Below, in pieces: positions 15,782-25,300 of a stretch of DNA of 29,187 bases. A model generated the notes under the pieces. That model worked only from the letters and a program-made list of their open reading frames with translations, made no database searches and was not told the origin of the DNA. The stretch is taken from assembly GCA_036258055.1 (NCBI GenBank), contig DATAEK010000292.1, positions 1-29,187 of the forward strand. The letters are read 5' to 3'. Numbering within the stretch: position 1 is the stretch's first letter; each line of letters starts with the position of its first letter. The position numbers and the translations under genes were made by a program. This DNA is from DATAEK01 sp036258055. GTDB taxonomy: Bacteria; Acidobacteriota; Vicinamibacteria; Vicinamibacterales; 2-12-FULL-66-21.

Positions 15782-16135
15782 GTGAATGCGAAAGCGCGCT
15801 ACGACTCGATCGCGAGGGGTGAGACCCGTGCTGTCCAGAAGATTGGCGGTCGATTCTTTACCATTGCGTGTGACTTGTCCACCGTCAGCGCGATGTCGTT
15901 CTCGGCGACCGCGGCGGCTGGCCTCTGGATGGGCGGCGCCGTGGTCGCGGCGGCCGTGCTCTCACAGCGGCGAGTCACCGCCGTATGCGGACAGCGGCAG
16001 CGCGACAACGGCGATGATGGAAGGGAGGAGCCTGCGCAACACGGTTATCGACACGGCGACCATCGTAGGGCGCTCCGTACTCGCGGGCCGTTCTTCCCAG
16101 CGGACGGCGACCAGCGAGCCGGCAGATCAGTGTGA
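15782..16135 (+). CDS. Doubtful small hypothetical protein
   Basis: A GTG at 15782 has a perfect-looking AAAGGAGG 7 nt upstream (15767-15774) and opens a 117-aa frame. The first 65 residues include an Ala/Gly-rich possible membrane helix (AAAGLWMGGAVVAAAVLSQ). The remainder is Arg/Asp/His-rich and looks non-coding. No family is recognised. It may be a truncated gene or only a ribosome-site coincidence in a decaying region. Confidence 0.25.
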   Translation: MNAKARYDSIARGETRAVQKIGGRFFTIACDLSTVSAMSFSATAAAGLWMGGAVVAAAVLSQRRVTAVCGQRQRDNGDDGREEPAQHGYRHGDHRRALRTRGPFFPADGDQRAGRSV

Positions 16136-16480
16136 GGACGAACACTCCGTTTTCTCTGTGTGATCCCGTTCCCTCCGTCCTTCCCCACCGACACGAGTGA
16201 GGCTCCGGGATTTAGACTCCTTTTTGCAATCAAGCCAACCAGGCTCGAGTGGCGGACAGGTGAAACGGTCTCGGCCGATTTGATCACGCGGGTTCCGGCT
16301 TTCGGCCGCAGCCTGCACAATCGGCCAGACTTAGCGCGACGGCGTTCGGGAGCATCGCGTGTAAACGTGGACAGCTTCCTCGTTCGAAAGACGGCTGCTT
16401 ACCTGTTGGGTCGATCACAGTTCGGTAACTGTGTGTCCTATTTTGGGATGCCGCAATTCGGCTGAGCCAGGACGGTTATC
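16136..16480. other. Gene-free stretch upstream of the FecR operon
   Basis: Several short frames cross this stretch on both strands, but none has family motifs, a convincing start or consistent codon bias. The only structure I see is the inverted repeat at 16417-16432, close to the start of the next operon. Confidence 0.5.
16417..16432. promoter_or_regulatory. Candidate operator upstream of the FecR-OmpA-CHASE2 operon
   Basis: ACAGTT-CGGT-AACTGT is a perfect 6+6 bp inverted repeat 48 nt upstream of the operon's first start codon. A TATTTT at 16439-16444 could be a -10 element, which would place the repeat over the -35/spacer region, a usual place for a repressor. No good -35 hexamer is visible. 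Confidence 0.4.
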
Positions 16481-16975
16481 GTGGTGATGGAGAGACCAAC
16501 GACAACGCGCATTGCGGCTCTCGTCGTTGCCCTTCTGCTGACTGGCGTGTCCGCGTCAGCCGCTGACACGGCCGGGTACTCGCGCGTGCAGTCGGACAGC
16601 ACTTCTGCGGGCCGAATCAAGATCGCCTCGGGCGCCGTGTTCATCGTTCGCGCGGGCACCACGCAACCGGCGCAAGTCGGCCAGGTCGTCTACGAGGCCG
16701 ACACACTCAAGACCGGCCCCGACGGGCGGCTCGGGCTCACGATGAAAGACGACACGCGGCTGTCGCTCGGTCCGGACAGCGAAATCCGCCTGGACCGCTT
16801 CGCCTATGCCCCGGCTGAAGGCAATCTCGCGTTCGTGCTCAAGGTGGTTCGCGGGGTTGCGGCATACGTCTCCGGCCGGATCGCCAAGCTCGCGCCCGAC
16901 GCGGTACGGCTCGAAACACCCGCTGCCATCGTCGGGGTGCGCGGCACGACTCTGGTAATCCGCGCCTCGCGATGA
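16481..16975 (+). CDS. FecR-domain exported protein
   Basis: The protein is 164 aa. The GTG at 16481 has AGGA 8 nt upstream; an ATG two codons later is an alternative. A signal peptide (IAALVVALLLTGVSASAADT) is followed by a FecR-type beta domain: GRIKIASGAVFIVRAG, QVVYEADTLKTGPDGRLGLTM split around the usual GxxL turn, DDTRLSLGPDSEIRLDRF, and the closing LETPAAIVGVRGTTLVIRA. It lacks an N-terminal anti-sigma helix, so it is not a classical FecR sigma regulator but a periplasmic domain protein. Its stop overlaps the next start (ATGA), so it is translated with the OmpA lipoprotein and CHASE2 protein, probably as part of one sensing unit. Confidence 0.9.
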   Translation: MVMERPTTTRIAALVVALLLTGVSASAADTAGYSRVQSDSTSAGRIKIASGAVFIVRAGTTQPAQVGQVVYEADTLKTGPDGRLGLTMKDDTRLSLGPDSEIRLDRFAYAPAEGNLAFVLKVVRGVAAYVSGRIAKLAPDAVRLETPAAIVGVRGTTLVIRASR

Positions 16976-17616
16976 CTCCTCCACGCCTCTCCGCTCTGCT
17001 CATGGGGACGACATGCGCGGTCGTAATGATCGCGTGCGCACCGAAGCAGGCCCACGTTCCGGGCAGTGCTTCTAAAGAGGCCACGCTCGTGGTCCTGCTG
17101 CCGGATCCGGCGACCGGCGTAGTCGGACGAGCGTCGGCGTCGAACAAGGCGGGCACCGCCGACCTCGCGAAGGCTGGCGATGCCACGCTCGTATCGATCA
17201 GCAAGGGGCCCTCGCGGGTGAAGACGATGAGGCAGCCGGAAGTCGAGAAGCAGTTCGGCGACCTGCTCTCGGCGCTGCCACCGGCGCCGCAATACTTCAC
17301 TCTCTTCTTCCGATTCGAGTCTGACGAGCTGACGCCGGAGAGTCGCGCGCTGGTTCCCGACGTACTCAAAGCCGCCAAAGACCGACCCGCTCCGGAAGTC
17401 GTCGTGACCGGTCACACCGATACGACCGGTACGGCCGCCAGCAACCTGGAACTGGGGATGAAGCGGGCAGTCATGGTCCGGGCGCTGCTCGTCGAAGCAG
17501 GACTCGATGCCACCGCGATCGAAACGGTTTCGCACGGCGAGGCGGTTCTCCTGGTCAAGACGCCGGACGAGACCTACGAAGCGCGCAATCGACGGGTGGA
17601 AATCACGATCAGATGA
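16972..17616 (+). CDS. OmpA-family lipoprotein
   Basis: The protein is 214 aa. A lipoprotein signal with the Cys in AVVMIACAP implies anchoring in the membrane. A linker of about 90 residues leads to a C-terminal OmpA domain (about 100-214): FTLFFRFESDELTPES, then VVVTGHTDTTGTAASNLELG, KRAVMVRALLVEAG and the closing NRRVEITIR. The Asp and Arg positions that bind peptidoglycan diaminopimelate in this fold are present. ATGA overlaps at both ends couple it to the FecR-like and CHASE2 genes. It could tether the system to the cell wall. Confidence 0.92.
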   Translation: MTPPRLSALLMGTTCAVVMIACAPKQAHVPGSASKEATLVVLLPDPATGVVGRASASNKAGTADLAKAGDATLVSISKGPSRVKTMRQPEVEKQFGDLLSALPPAPQYFTLFFRFESDELTPESRALVPDVLKAAKDRPAPEVVVTGHTDTTGTAASNLELGMKRAVMVRALLVEAGLDATAIETVSHGEAVLLVKTPDETYEARNRRVEITIR

Positions 17617-19529
17617 CGGTGCGGCCTGGGCGTCTCGTGATGTTGTGCGGGATGCTCCCGACGATTGCCGTCGCCCTGCTGTCCCTCTACCGGCCCGCGT
17701 TTCTCCGCAACTGGGAGTTCGGCGCCTACGACACGGTCCTGCGCGCCACGTCGACCCGCCAGCCTGCCGGACGAATCGTGATCGTCGACATCGATGACCG
17801 TAGCCTGACGACCATCGGCCAGTGGCCGTGGCGCCGGGACGTCATCGGCCAGCTGCTCACGCGCCTGCGCGATCTGGGGGCCACCACCATTGCCCTCGAC
17901 ATCATGTTCGCGGAGCCCGAACGATCGGCAGGGGCCGGTGCGTCGCCGGACGAGGCGCTCGCAGAAACGCTCACAGCCGGCGGCATCGTCCTCGGCTATG
18001 CGATGACCTTCGACGGAACGCGGGGTGTGGCCGGCGATTGCTCGCTCCGACCGCTCGGTCTCGCGGTCGTCCGGCAGGACGATGCTGATGAAGAACCCTA
18101 CTTCACCCCGACCGGTTCGATCTGCAACCTTCCTGTCTTGACACGGGCTGCGGCTGCATCCGGGTTTCTCAACGCCGCGCCCGATCCCGACGGTCTGCTG
18201 CGGCGCGTGCCGATGCTCATGGAGCTCGAGGGTCGTCTCTATCCGAGCCTGGCGCTGACGGCGGTCAACGCCGAGGCGAAGACGCTCGGCGGGACGCTCC
18301 ACGTGGCGAACGTGAACGCCTCGCTCCTGACGACCGGCAATCGAACCGTTCCGCTCGATGGCAAGAGCAATCTGCTGGTACGGTATCGCGGTCCCAAGCG
18401 AACGTTCCCATACGTGTCGGCGGCTGACGTGCTGCACGGCCAGGCGCGCCGCGAGACGTTCGCAGGCAAGATCGTTCTCGTTGGGACGACGGCGCTGGGC
18501 ACGCGCGAGGTGGTGTCGACGCCGCTCGACACCCTCTTCGCCGGCGTCGAAGTACAAGCAACCGTCGCCGACAACCTTCTGCAGCAGGATTTCATCCGCC
18601 GCCCCGAGCACGGATCCGCACTCGAGACCCAGATCGTGATCGGCCTGGGGCTGATCTCCGCGTTTCTCGTCCGTCGGTTCGGTCTCGCGTGGGGCGCAGC
18701 GGGCGTGGCGGCGTGCCTGGCTGGCGCCTGGCTCGGATCCGTACGGCTGCTCTCGGCCGACAGCGTGTTCGTGTCACCGCTCTTTCCCACCATCGGGTTG
18801 CTCTCGGCGATCGCGTCGATGACCGTCGCGCGTTTTACGAGCGAACGCCAGCGCGCGGACCGCGCCGGCGAGGAGAAGACGACGTCGCAGCGCCTCATGG
18901 TCCAGTCCCTGCTGTCGCTGACCGAGGTCAGGGACGCCGAAACCGGAAAGCACTCGCGTCGTACGCAGGCATACGCGCGCGCGCTGGCGCAGGAGCTCTC
19001 GACACATCCGCTCTTTCGCGACTACCTGACGCCGGAGCGCGTCGAGCTCCTCGCGAGCCTCGCGCCGCTGCACGACATCGGAAAGGTCGGCGTGCCGGAT
19101 CACATCCTCCACAAGCCAGGCCAGCTGACGCCGGACGAGCTCGCCGAAATGCGCAAGCACCCGAGCTACGGGCGCGACGTGATCCTTCACGCCGAGCAAC
19201 TGGCCGGCGTTCACGACGACGCGATCCTCAGAGTGGCCAAGGACGTCGTCTACACCCATCACGAGAAGTGGGACGGGTCCGGCTACCCACAAGGCCTCAA
19301 GGGACGCGACATCCCGATCCCCGGGCGGATCATGGCCATCGTCGATGTCTACGACGCCAGCACGACCCGCCAGCTGTATCGGCCGGCTCTCACTCACGAC
19401 CAAGCCGTGGCGTTCATCGTCAAGGGCCGCGGCACGCACTTCGACCCGGACGTTGTCGAAGCATTCCTCGTGGTGTCACAAACGCTACTGGCGTTCTCGG
19501 CCGAAGCCGAACAGGCCGCGGCGGTCTGA
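17613..19529 (+). CDS. CHASE2-HD-GYP cyclic-di-GMP phosphodiesterase
   Basis: The protein is 638 aa. An N-terminal membrane segment (about 10-28) precedes a CHASE2 sensor domain (about 30-330: RIVIVDIDDRSLTTIGQWPW, LGATTIALDIMFAEPE, KIVLVGTTALGTREVVSTPL). Membrane segments follow at about 340-410. A cytoplasmic HD-GYP domain (about 440-630) has the metal-binding HDIGK near residue 487 and THHEKWDGSGYP near 547, then GRIMAIVDVYDA, with the usual DALT replaced by DAST. The active-site motifs are complete, so hydrolysis of cyclic-di-GMP is expected. It overlaps the OmpA gene by 4 nt. An extracytoplasmic signal, perhaps gathered with the FecR-like and OmpA proteins, would control the enzyme. Confidence 0.94.
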   Translation: MTVRPGRLVMLCGMLPTIAVALLSLYRPAFLRNWEFGAYDTVLRATSTRQPAGRIVIVDIDDRSLTTIGQWPWRRDVIGQLLTRLRDLGATTIALDIMFAEPERSAGAGASPDEALAETLTAGGIVLGYAMTFDGTRGVAGDCSLRPLGLAVVRQDDADEEPYFTPTGSICNLPVLTRAAAASGFLNAAPDPDGLLRRVPMLMELEGRLYPSLALTAVNAEAKTLGGTLHVANVNASLLTTGNRTVPLDGKSNLLVRYRGPKRTFPYVSAADVLHGQARRETFAGKIVLVGTTALGTREVVSTPLDTLFAGVEVQATVADNLLQQDFIRRPEHGSALETQIVIGLGLISAFLVRRFGLAWGAAGVAACLAGAWLGSVRLLSADSVFVSPLFPTIGLLSAIASMTVARFTSERQRADRAGEEKTTSQRLMVQSLLSLTEVRDAETGKHSRRTQAYARALAQELSTHPLFRDYLTPERVELLASLAPLHDIGKVGVPDHILHKPGQLTPDELAEMRKHPSYGRDVILHAEQLAGVHDDAILRVAKDVVYTHHEKWDGSGYPQGLKGRDIPIPGRIMAIVDVYDASTTRQLYRPALTHDQAVAFIVKGRGTHFDPDVVEAFLVVSQTLLAFSAEAEQAAAV

Positions 19530-19572
19530 TCCCTCTTCCGCGCGAACATCGCGCCACGCCCGTCTGCGAGTG

Positions 19573-19872
19573 TCAGGCGTGGCGCGCCGTGAACCGCCGA
19601 TCGATGAACGCCGCCAACTCGTCGAGCGATGCATAGGCGACGGTCTCACACGCCTCGTCGCAGTTGCCGATAATCAGCCGGGAGATCGCCTCGCGACGTG
19701 CCGCATGGTAGAGCAGCACCACACGCTGGCCGGTAGTGCGCGCGCGGCCAAGGACGTATCCCACCTCGAAACCGACACCGTAGCTCGAACCGGAGGCCTC
19801 GGCAACCAGCACGTCGCAACGCGAAAGCCACTCGAGATCGCGGCGGCAGAGCGAAATTCTTTCGGTAGTGTG
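19573..19872 (-). pseudogene. N-terminally truncated nucleoside 2-deoxyribosyltransferase-like (DNPH1/Rcl-like) gene
   Basis: Read from 19872 the frame gives HTTERISLCRRDLEWLSRCD, then VLVAEASGSSYGVGFEVGYV and LGRARTTGQRVVLLYH, ending in ELAAFIDRRFTARHA. The Glu in VAEAS matches the family's catalytic Glu and GVGFEVGYVLGRA the following nucleotide-site helix. The first third of the fold, with the N-terminal strand and phosphate/nucleobase site, is missing: an in-frame TGA lies at 19873-19875 and no start precedes the conserved part. A GTG at 19812 could start only 79 residues, fewer still. It converges on the CHASE2 gene 43 nt away. I treat it as a relic; a short functional derivative is possible but unlikely. 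Confidence 0.7.
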
Positions 19873-20146
19873 TCAGTTAGCGTGTCAATCGTCGCGACAC
19901 CCTAGCATGAGAGTCGTCCGTTCAGACATTGCAGATCCTGAACGAGACTGGCTTGGGGCGTCGGCTGCTTCCCGGGAAAGGCTCAGTCTCTGAAAGACGA
20001 AGGTTCAGGGAATGTCATGTTTGTCGCTCGACTGTCGTCCTCGTCAGCGTCTCCACTGTGCATCAAAAGCCGACTGCGATAAGTTGATGGAAGTAGAGCA
20101 CTTGCCAGAGCCCACGGAGGGCACGCCAGCTGCAAGGCAGCCACCC

Positions 20147-20950
20147 ATGTCTAGAATGGCGCATTCATTTTCGGTCGGGGCCCTGATCGCGATCGCCGTC
20201 TGCGTCCCGGCATCGGCGCAGGCGCAAATTCCTGCCCACGTTCGCGTGATGATCAAGTCCGCGCGGATCATGCGCTGGCTTGGACCTCAGACCGACGTCG
20301 TCCTCATAGTGGATCAAGGCACGACACTCGAAGTCATCGATTTCGATCAGGAAAAAGACTGGTATTGGGTAGTTCTCCCGCGTGACCTGCATGGTAGTCG
20401 GAAGGTCGGGTGGATTCGCGCGAGCTCGGTCGAACCCTACGTGGCGCCGCCGGCTTCTCCGAGCGAGGCTCAACGAGACGACGCGCAGGCGCAAGCGCTC
20501 GTGGCCCCGTCAACGAGCGCGGCGGCCGCGGCTGAGGACAAAGTTACCATCACCGTTCGACGCGACGCCCCGGCAGCGAGCTCGGCCGATGTTGCGGGCG
20601 CAAAGAAGTCGTACGCGTTCGAGGATGTGCACTTTGAGCGTGACCGTTTTTCTATTCGTCGCGAGGATATCGACAGACTCCGCGTGGCTGCGACCGCACT
20701 CAAAGACGATCCGTCGCTCGTCGTGACGATCGAGGGCCACACCTGCAGTCTCGGCACGGCGACGCACAACCTTGCCCTCGGTAATCGCCGCGCGAATGCC
20801 GTGAAGGACTATTTGGTGAGCGCAGGCGTGCCAGCCGATCGGCTGCTCACGGTCAGCCTGGGCGAGGCGGACGCCGAGTACGACAACTCGCGTGAAGAGA
20901 CACGGCGGCTGAACCGGCGCGTCGCGCTCGTCCCCAAGGTTCAGCGCTGA
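20147..20950 (+). CDS. Exported SH3-like / OmpA-family protein
   Basis: The protein is 267 aa. The ATG at 20147 is chosen because a signal peptide follows directly (HSFSVGALIAIAVCVPASAQ), with AAGG upstream; the frame is open further 5' but those residues look non-coding. An SH3-like domain occupies about 28-105 (VRVMIKSARIMRWLGPQTDV, WYWVVLPRDLHGSRKVGWIR). An Ala-rich linker leads to an OmpA domain (about 165-265): YAFEDVHFERDRFSIR, VVTIEGHTCSLGTATHNLAL, RANAVKDYLVSAGVPADRL, RRLNRRVALVPK. It probably binds peptidoglycan and perhaps a wall or protein ligand through the SH3-like part. It is monocistronic. Confidence 0.9.
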   Translation: MSRMAHSFSVGALIAIAVCVPASAQAQIPAHVRVMIKSARIMRWLGPQTDVVLIVDQGTTLEVIDFDQEKDWYWVVLPRDLHGSRKVGWIRASSVEPYVAPPASPSEAQRDDAQAQALVAPSTSAAAAAEDKVTITVRRDAPAASSADVAGAKKSYAFEDVHFERDRFSIRREDIDRLRVAATALKDDPSLVVTIEGHTCSLGTATHNLALGNRRANAVKDYLVSAGVPADRLLTVSLGEADAEYDNSREETRRLNRRVALVPKVQR

Positions 20951-21407
20951 CTGGCAAGGTACGAAGTGACACCGTACAGTCCGACATGGCAAGCGCGAAG
21001 CGCGTCGTGAAATCGCTTGTCAGTGTGCAGAATCGGATGAGTTCGTAAGCAGCATTGCGTTACGCAGGGCTTCGTCGATTTCGTGCGCCGGGAGGTGCTC
21101 GCGCCGATGGGGCTGGCGGATCTGTGGGCCGGCGCGAGTAGCCAGCCTATCCAGCAAGCCCAAACGCCCGCAACCGCCCAGAGCTGCTGCGAAGACGCGC
21201 AAGACGCGGCGCACCGCTGCAACCTCCGCGAAACCAACGATCAACCGAGGCTTCGTGGACGACACATGGTCTATGCACCATGCGGTCTCACGATTGCGAT
21301 CATCGCGGAAGGAGTGAAACGAACTCCGATCGACTAGAGGGACCGCGATCATGCGCCAAAGGATTCGAGGCGAGAGTGGGGCGGTATAGTGATGGCGCCT
21401 TGGCCCG
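20951..21407. other. Long intergenic stretch without a recognisable gene
   Basis: Short open frames cross the 457 bp on both strands, but none has a ribosome site plus family motifs. Small inverted pairs such as GTACG/CGTAC just past the preceding stop (20958-20976) could be part of a terminator. I see no promoter for the acetyltransferase that I would defend. Confidence 0.45.
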
Positions 21408-22169
21408 ATGCCCCGCCTGACCGACAAGAAGGAGATTCGCGCGCTCCTCCGCCGCGACCCCGCCTGGAGCGTGTATGCCCTGGGTGATCTCGCGCCGCCG
21501 ATGTTCCCGAAGACCCTGTGGTTCGAGCCCGACCTCACGCTCGTCGTGCAGGACTACGGCACGGCCATCCTGTTCGCGATGGGCCCGGGCAGTGTACACG
21601 AGGCCCTCGAATGCGTGGCCGGGCCCGTCCACCTTCAGGTGCAGCGAGACGCCTTGAACGAAGTGACACGCCATGCGGCGGTGTCGTCGCCGCGGCTGAT
21701 GTGGCGAATGACGTGGACCAGTCATCGCCTGGCTTCGCCGGGCGCAGTGACGACCCGGCTGGACGCGAGCGACGTTCTCGCACTCCAGGCCCTGTATGCC
21801 GACGGGTACTCCTCGGGCGAGTCGCCCGACTTCTTCTTCCCATCGATGGTGACCGACGGCGTGTTCCATGGGATCTATGAAGGCACGGCGCTGGTGGCGG
21901 CCGCCGGGACGCATTTACTGGCTCGCGAGGAGGGTGCCGCGGCGATTGGCAATGTCTACACCCGTCGCGACCGCCGAGGGCGGGGACTCGGACGCGTGGT
22001 CACGAGCGCGGTGCTCGGCGAGCTCGCTGGCGTCGAAACGATCGGCCTCAACGTCCGCGCTGACAATGACGCGGCAATCCATGTCTACGAGTCGCTCGGC
22101 TTCGCGCGTCACTGCCAGTTCTACGAGGCGTTGGCGTGCCTTGACGCTGGTGCTCATCGAGTCATGTGA
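21408..22169 (+). CDS. GNAT-family N-acetyltransferase
   Basis: The protein is 253 aa. The N-terminal half (about 1-120: RALLRRDPAWSVYALGDLAP, TLVVQDYGTAILFAMG) resembles the degenerate first GNAT lobe found in two-lobe acetyltransferases. The C-terminal half (about 125-240) carries the active acetyl-CoA fold, with motif A IGNVYTRRDRRGRGLGRVVT and motif B GLNVRADNDAAIHVYESLGF. The acceptor (small molecule or protein) cannot be told. No ribosome site stands out before the ATG. It stands alone and converges on the broken TonB-receptor gene, with a hairpin directly after its stop. Confidence 0.9.
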   Translation: MPRLTDKKEIRALLRRDPAWSVYALGDLAPPMFPKTLWFEPDLTLVVQDYGTAILFAMGPGSVHEALECVAGPVHLQVQRDALNEVTRHAAVSSPRLMWRMTWTSHRLASPGAVTTRLDASDVLALQALYADGYSSGESPDFFFPSMVTDGVFHGIYEGTALVAAAGTHLLAREEGAAAIGNVYTRRDRRGRGLGRVVTSAVLGELAGVETIGLNVRADNDAAIHVYESLGFARHCQFYEALACLDAGAHRVM

Positions 22170-22189
22170 CTTCTCGCACTCTCGAGAAG
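22170..22189. terminator. Hairpin immediately after the GNAT stop
   Basis: CTTCTCG (22170-22176) and CGAGAAG (22183-22189) form a perfect 7-bp stem with a 6-nt loop, starting at the base after the TGA. There is no following T-run, so it may terminate weakly or only protect the 3' end of the message. Confidence 0.5.
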
Positions 22190-22307
22190 GAACGCGACCA
22201 TGACGCGTGTGCGACTTTGAACACAACGCAACCGGGTCAACCGCTCGTCGTCCGCCGCTACTTCTTGCGATGTGAGGCGCTCACGATGGTGTCGCTCACA
22301 GCTCCGA

Positions 22308-25300
22308 CTAGAACATCGCGCGAAACACGAACTGGATCTGTCGCGCGGGTGTTGCGGCTTCGGTAATCGTGCCGAATTGCGGAGTATTGACGAATCGGTT
22401 TGGCGTGGCGTAATTGACCGTATTGAGCAAGTTGAACGCTTCGAGGCGGAAGTGGAGCCGTGCCGTGCCGGTGAGAGGAAGCTCGCGGTCCAACGCGAGA
22501 TCCACCTTGCTCAGCCCCGGTCCCCACACGCTGTTGCGGGTGGCCGTGCCAAATGTAAAGGCAGGCGGTGTCGTAAACGCGGCGGTGTTGAACCACATGT
22601 CGGCGGTCGGGTTCGACAATTCCGGTGATGCGCCAGGGACGGCATTGGCGCGGATCGGATTGACGTTGAGGAGCGAGCCGGCATTGGCGGTGTCCCCGAA
22701 GACACTAATGGTGAACGGAAAGCCGCTCTGAAGCTGGTAAATCAACGACGCCTGCCAGTCACCCAGAATCCCGCGCAGGATCCTTTCCCCGGTCGTCCGT
22801 CCACCGGTCGTCGAGTAGGGCAGTTTCTAAATCACGCTGCTCACAAAGCGATGTCGGATGTCGCATCCCGAGGGGCCCCAGTCGGCACTCGGATCGAAGC
22901 TGTTCTGCGGGACTTCTGCTTCCGCGGCCGGCGAGCGGAAGGTCGGTGAGTCCGTGAGGCTGTCGGCATACGTATAGCTGGCCAGGAAGCTGAGGCCACG
23001 GGAGAACGTCCGCTTGGCCAGTCCCCACACCGAGTTGTACTGAGATCTGCCGCTGCTCTCCAGCAGGTTGATCGGGCCTACCGGAAACGTCATGCTTTGA
23101 ACCGTGACGGTTGGCGGCAGCGTGCCGAGGTCGGTGTTTGGCACGAATGAGATCGTCTGGTACGGCCGGCGCGGCTGCACGCCGCCGGGCCCAGGCGGCG
23201 CGTTGTTGACCAGCCGCGACCGATCGAGGCTGGATCCCCACGCCCCGAGGTAGCCGACCTGCACCATCGTCGTCGACGTCAATTGCCGCTCGAAGCTGAT
23301 GCTGGCCTGCTCCACGCGCGGAATCTGCAGGTGCGTGTCGATCGCGGTGAAGCCGACGAGCGTTCGTCCGAGCACTGGCGGCCCGAACCCGAACGCGTTG
23401 ATCGTAGGCGTCGCGGCGTTGTTCGTCTGTATCTCAGGAAAGACGAGCGGCACGTTGTGCACCTGGTTGCACCAGAGATTCATGTCCGGATACGCGTAGA
23501 AGATCCCCGCGCCTGCGCGCAGCACACTTCTGGCGTCGTTGAGTGCCCACGCAAGGCCGACCCGAGGCCCGATGTTGTTCTGGTCCCTGTACACCAGGCC
23601 GGCTGGATAACCGTTCTGGCCGCCGACGAATGCGACCGGTGCGCCATTACTGAAATCCAGGTTCGTCAGGATCTTGCTGATGTCGTGCAGAGGCGTCTGC
23701 AGGTCGTAGCGAAGGCCGACGTTCACCGTCAGCGCAGGTGTGACGCGCCAGTCGTCCTGGATGAACAACGCATAGGTCATCTGGCGCATCTTCATCGACG
23801 GCGTGCCTGCCTGCCGCTGAGCGAGGGCCGGCATGCCGAGCAGGAAGCTCGCCAGTGCGTTGCCCGTACCGTCGGCGAGCGATGTCTGACTGGTGATCGG
23901 CGAGGTGAACTGGAAGTAGCCACGGTTCTGAAAGAACCCGAGCATGTCCCAATTGAACTTTCGGGCGTCACCCCCGAAGCGCACCGAATGCTTCCCGGTG
24001 CTCCAGGTGACGCGCTCGCTGACCTGAAAGTTGTTGTTGTCGTAGCGGCACGGCGTACACAGGAGCGAATCGCCAATCGGATCGTATCCCTGAATGTCGA
24101 ACCTTGGCAGACCGAACGCGTCCGCACCTCCGAAACCGACGCCGGGAATACCGAGCTGGCTCACCAAGTCGGCTCCGTTGGCCGTTTCACCAAACCTATG
24201 CAAGCGCATCCGCGCAAAGCCGAATCTCGTCTCCGTGAGCGGCGTTGTTGTCGTCGCGTTCACCAGGGTGACACTCAGATTCTGCACGCGATTGTCGTGA
24301 AAAGCGCCGAAGCCTGGCAGGTTCTCCGGTGTAAAGCCCGTCTCATTGCTCAAGCTGTAACGGCCGAACAGTGACGTTCCGTTCCCCCACGCCCGATCGA
24401 GGCGCAGGTTGAAGGCGTCGTTCTGAAACTCCTGCGCGCGCGTATCGAGATAGTTGTCGATCGGGTCGTCGAGGTTCGGCTCGACGACGTATTTTTGCAG
24501 CACTTCGCGTGCGACCGGGTTGATCCGATTCGCCGGAATCTTGTTGTTTTCAAACTGCGTACGAACAAACTGCGGATTCGTCGCACTGATCGGCAGCGCC
24601 GGATTGAATGATGGGTTCGCGCGCGTCGTCAGCGGATCGTAGATCGGCGCCATGCCTGAGAAGTCGCCGGTGCGCACGGCCATTCCCGGGACGAACATGA
24701 TGTTGGACATGTGCTGCGTCGTGCGGAGGGCCTTCGTAGCCGCCGAAAAAGAAAATGCCGGCGCGCGCGGGTCCGCCCAGCGTGCCTCCGAACTGGTTTT
24801 GCGAGAATGGCGGCAGCTCGTCCGGGTTCGTGAACTCGGCTGCGTCGAACCTGCTGTTGCGCAGGTATTCGTAGACGGACCCTCTTAACTTGAGAGTGCC
24901 GGACTTGGTGACGACGTTGATTTGTCCGGTTCCGGCGCCGAGCTCCGCCGTGTAGGTTCCCGTCTGAATCTGGAATTCCCGGATCGCGTCTGGTGGCGGG
25001 CTGATCACGAACGTGTTGAAGCTGGGGTCAGTGTTGACGGTGCCGTCGAGCAGATAGACGTTTGAGTTCGGCCGTGCGCCGCTGATCGTAATCGCGGAGT
25101 TCTGTCCTGGCCTCCAGTACAACGGGCTCATGTCTCCCATTTGCGCGCCGTGCGACGTGTGCGCGCCAGGCACGAGCAGGGCGAGCTCGAGAAACTGTCG
25201 TCCGTTGAGGGGCAATTCGGCAACCTGCCGTTGGTCGATGACTTCGCCCACGACGGCATCGCTGACGTGCAGCAGCGGCACGGTCATCGTCACGTCGACC

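Noticed and set aside
16045..16320. Minus-strand open frame in the gene-poor stretch before the FecR operon.
   Set aside because: No ribosome site, no motif and low-quality composition; I could not distinguish it from noise.
20951..21407. Possible degraded hydrolase-like frame (FVDFVRREVLAPMGLAD) in the intergenic gap.
   Set aside because: The likeness is too short and no catalytic motif or start is present.
22827..22829. The in-frame TAG in the TonB receptor could mean a recoded stop codon.
   Set aside because: TAG is the natural terminator of several intact genes in this window, and the same receptor also carries a frameshift.
23283..24374. A 363-residue plus-strand open frame opposite the TonB receptor.
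   Set aside because: Its composition (Arg, His, Val, Asp rich without motifs) is that of an antisense shadow, and the minus strand is clearly the coding one.
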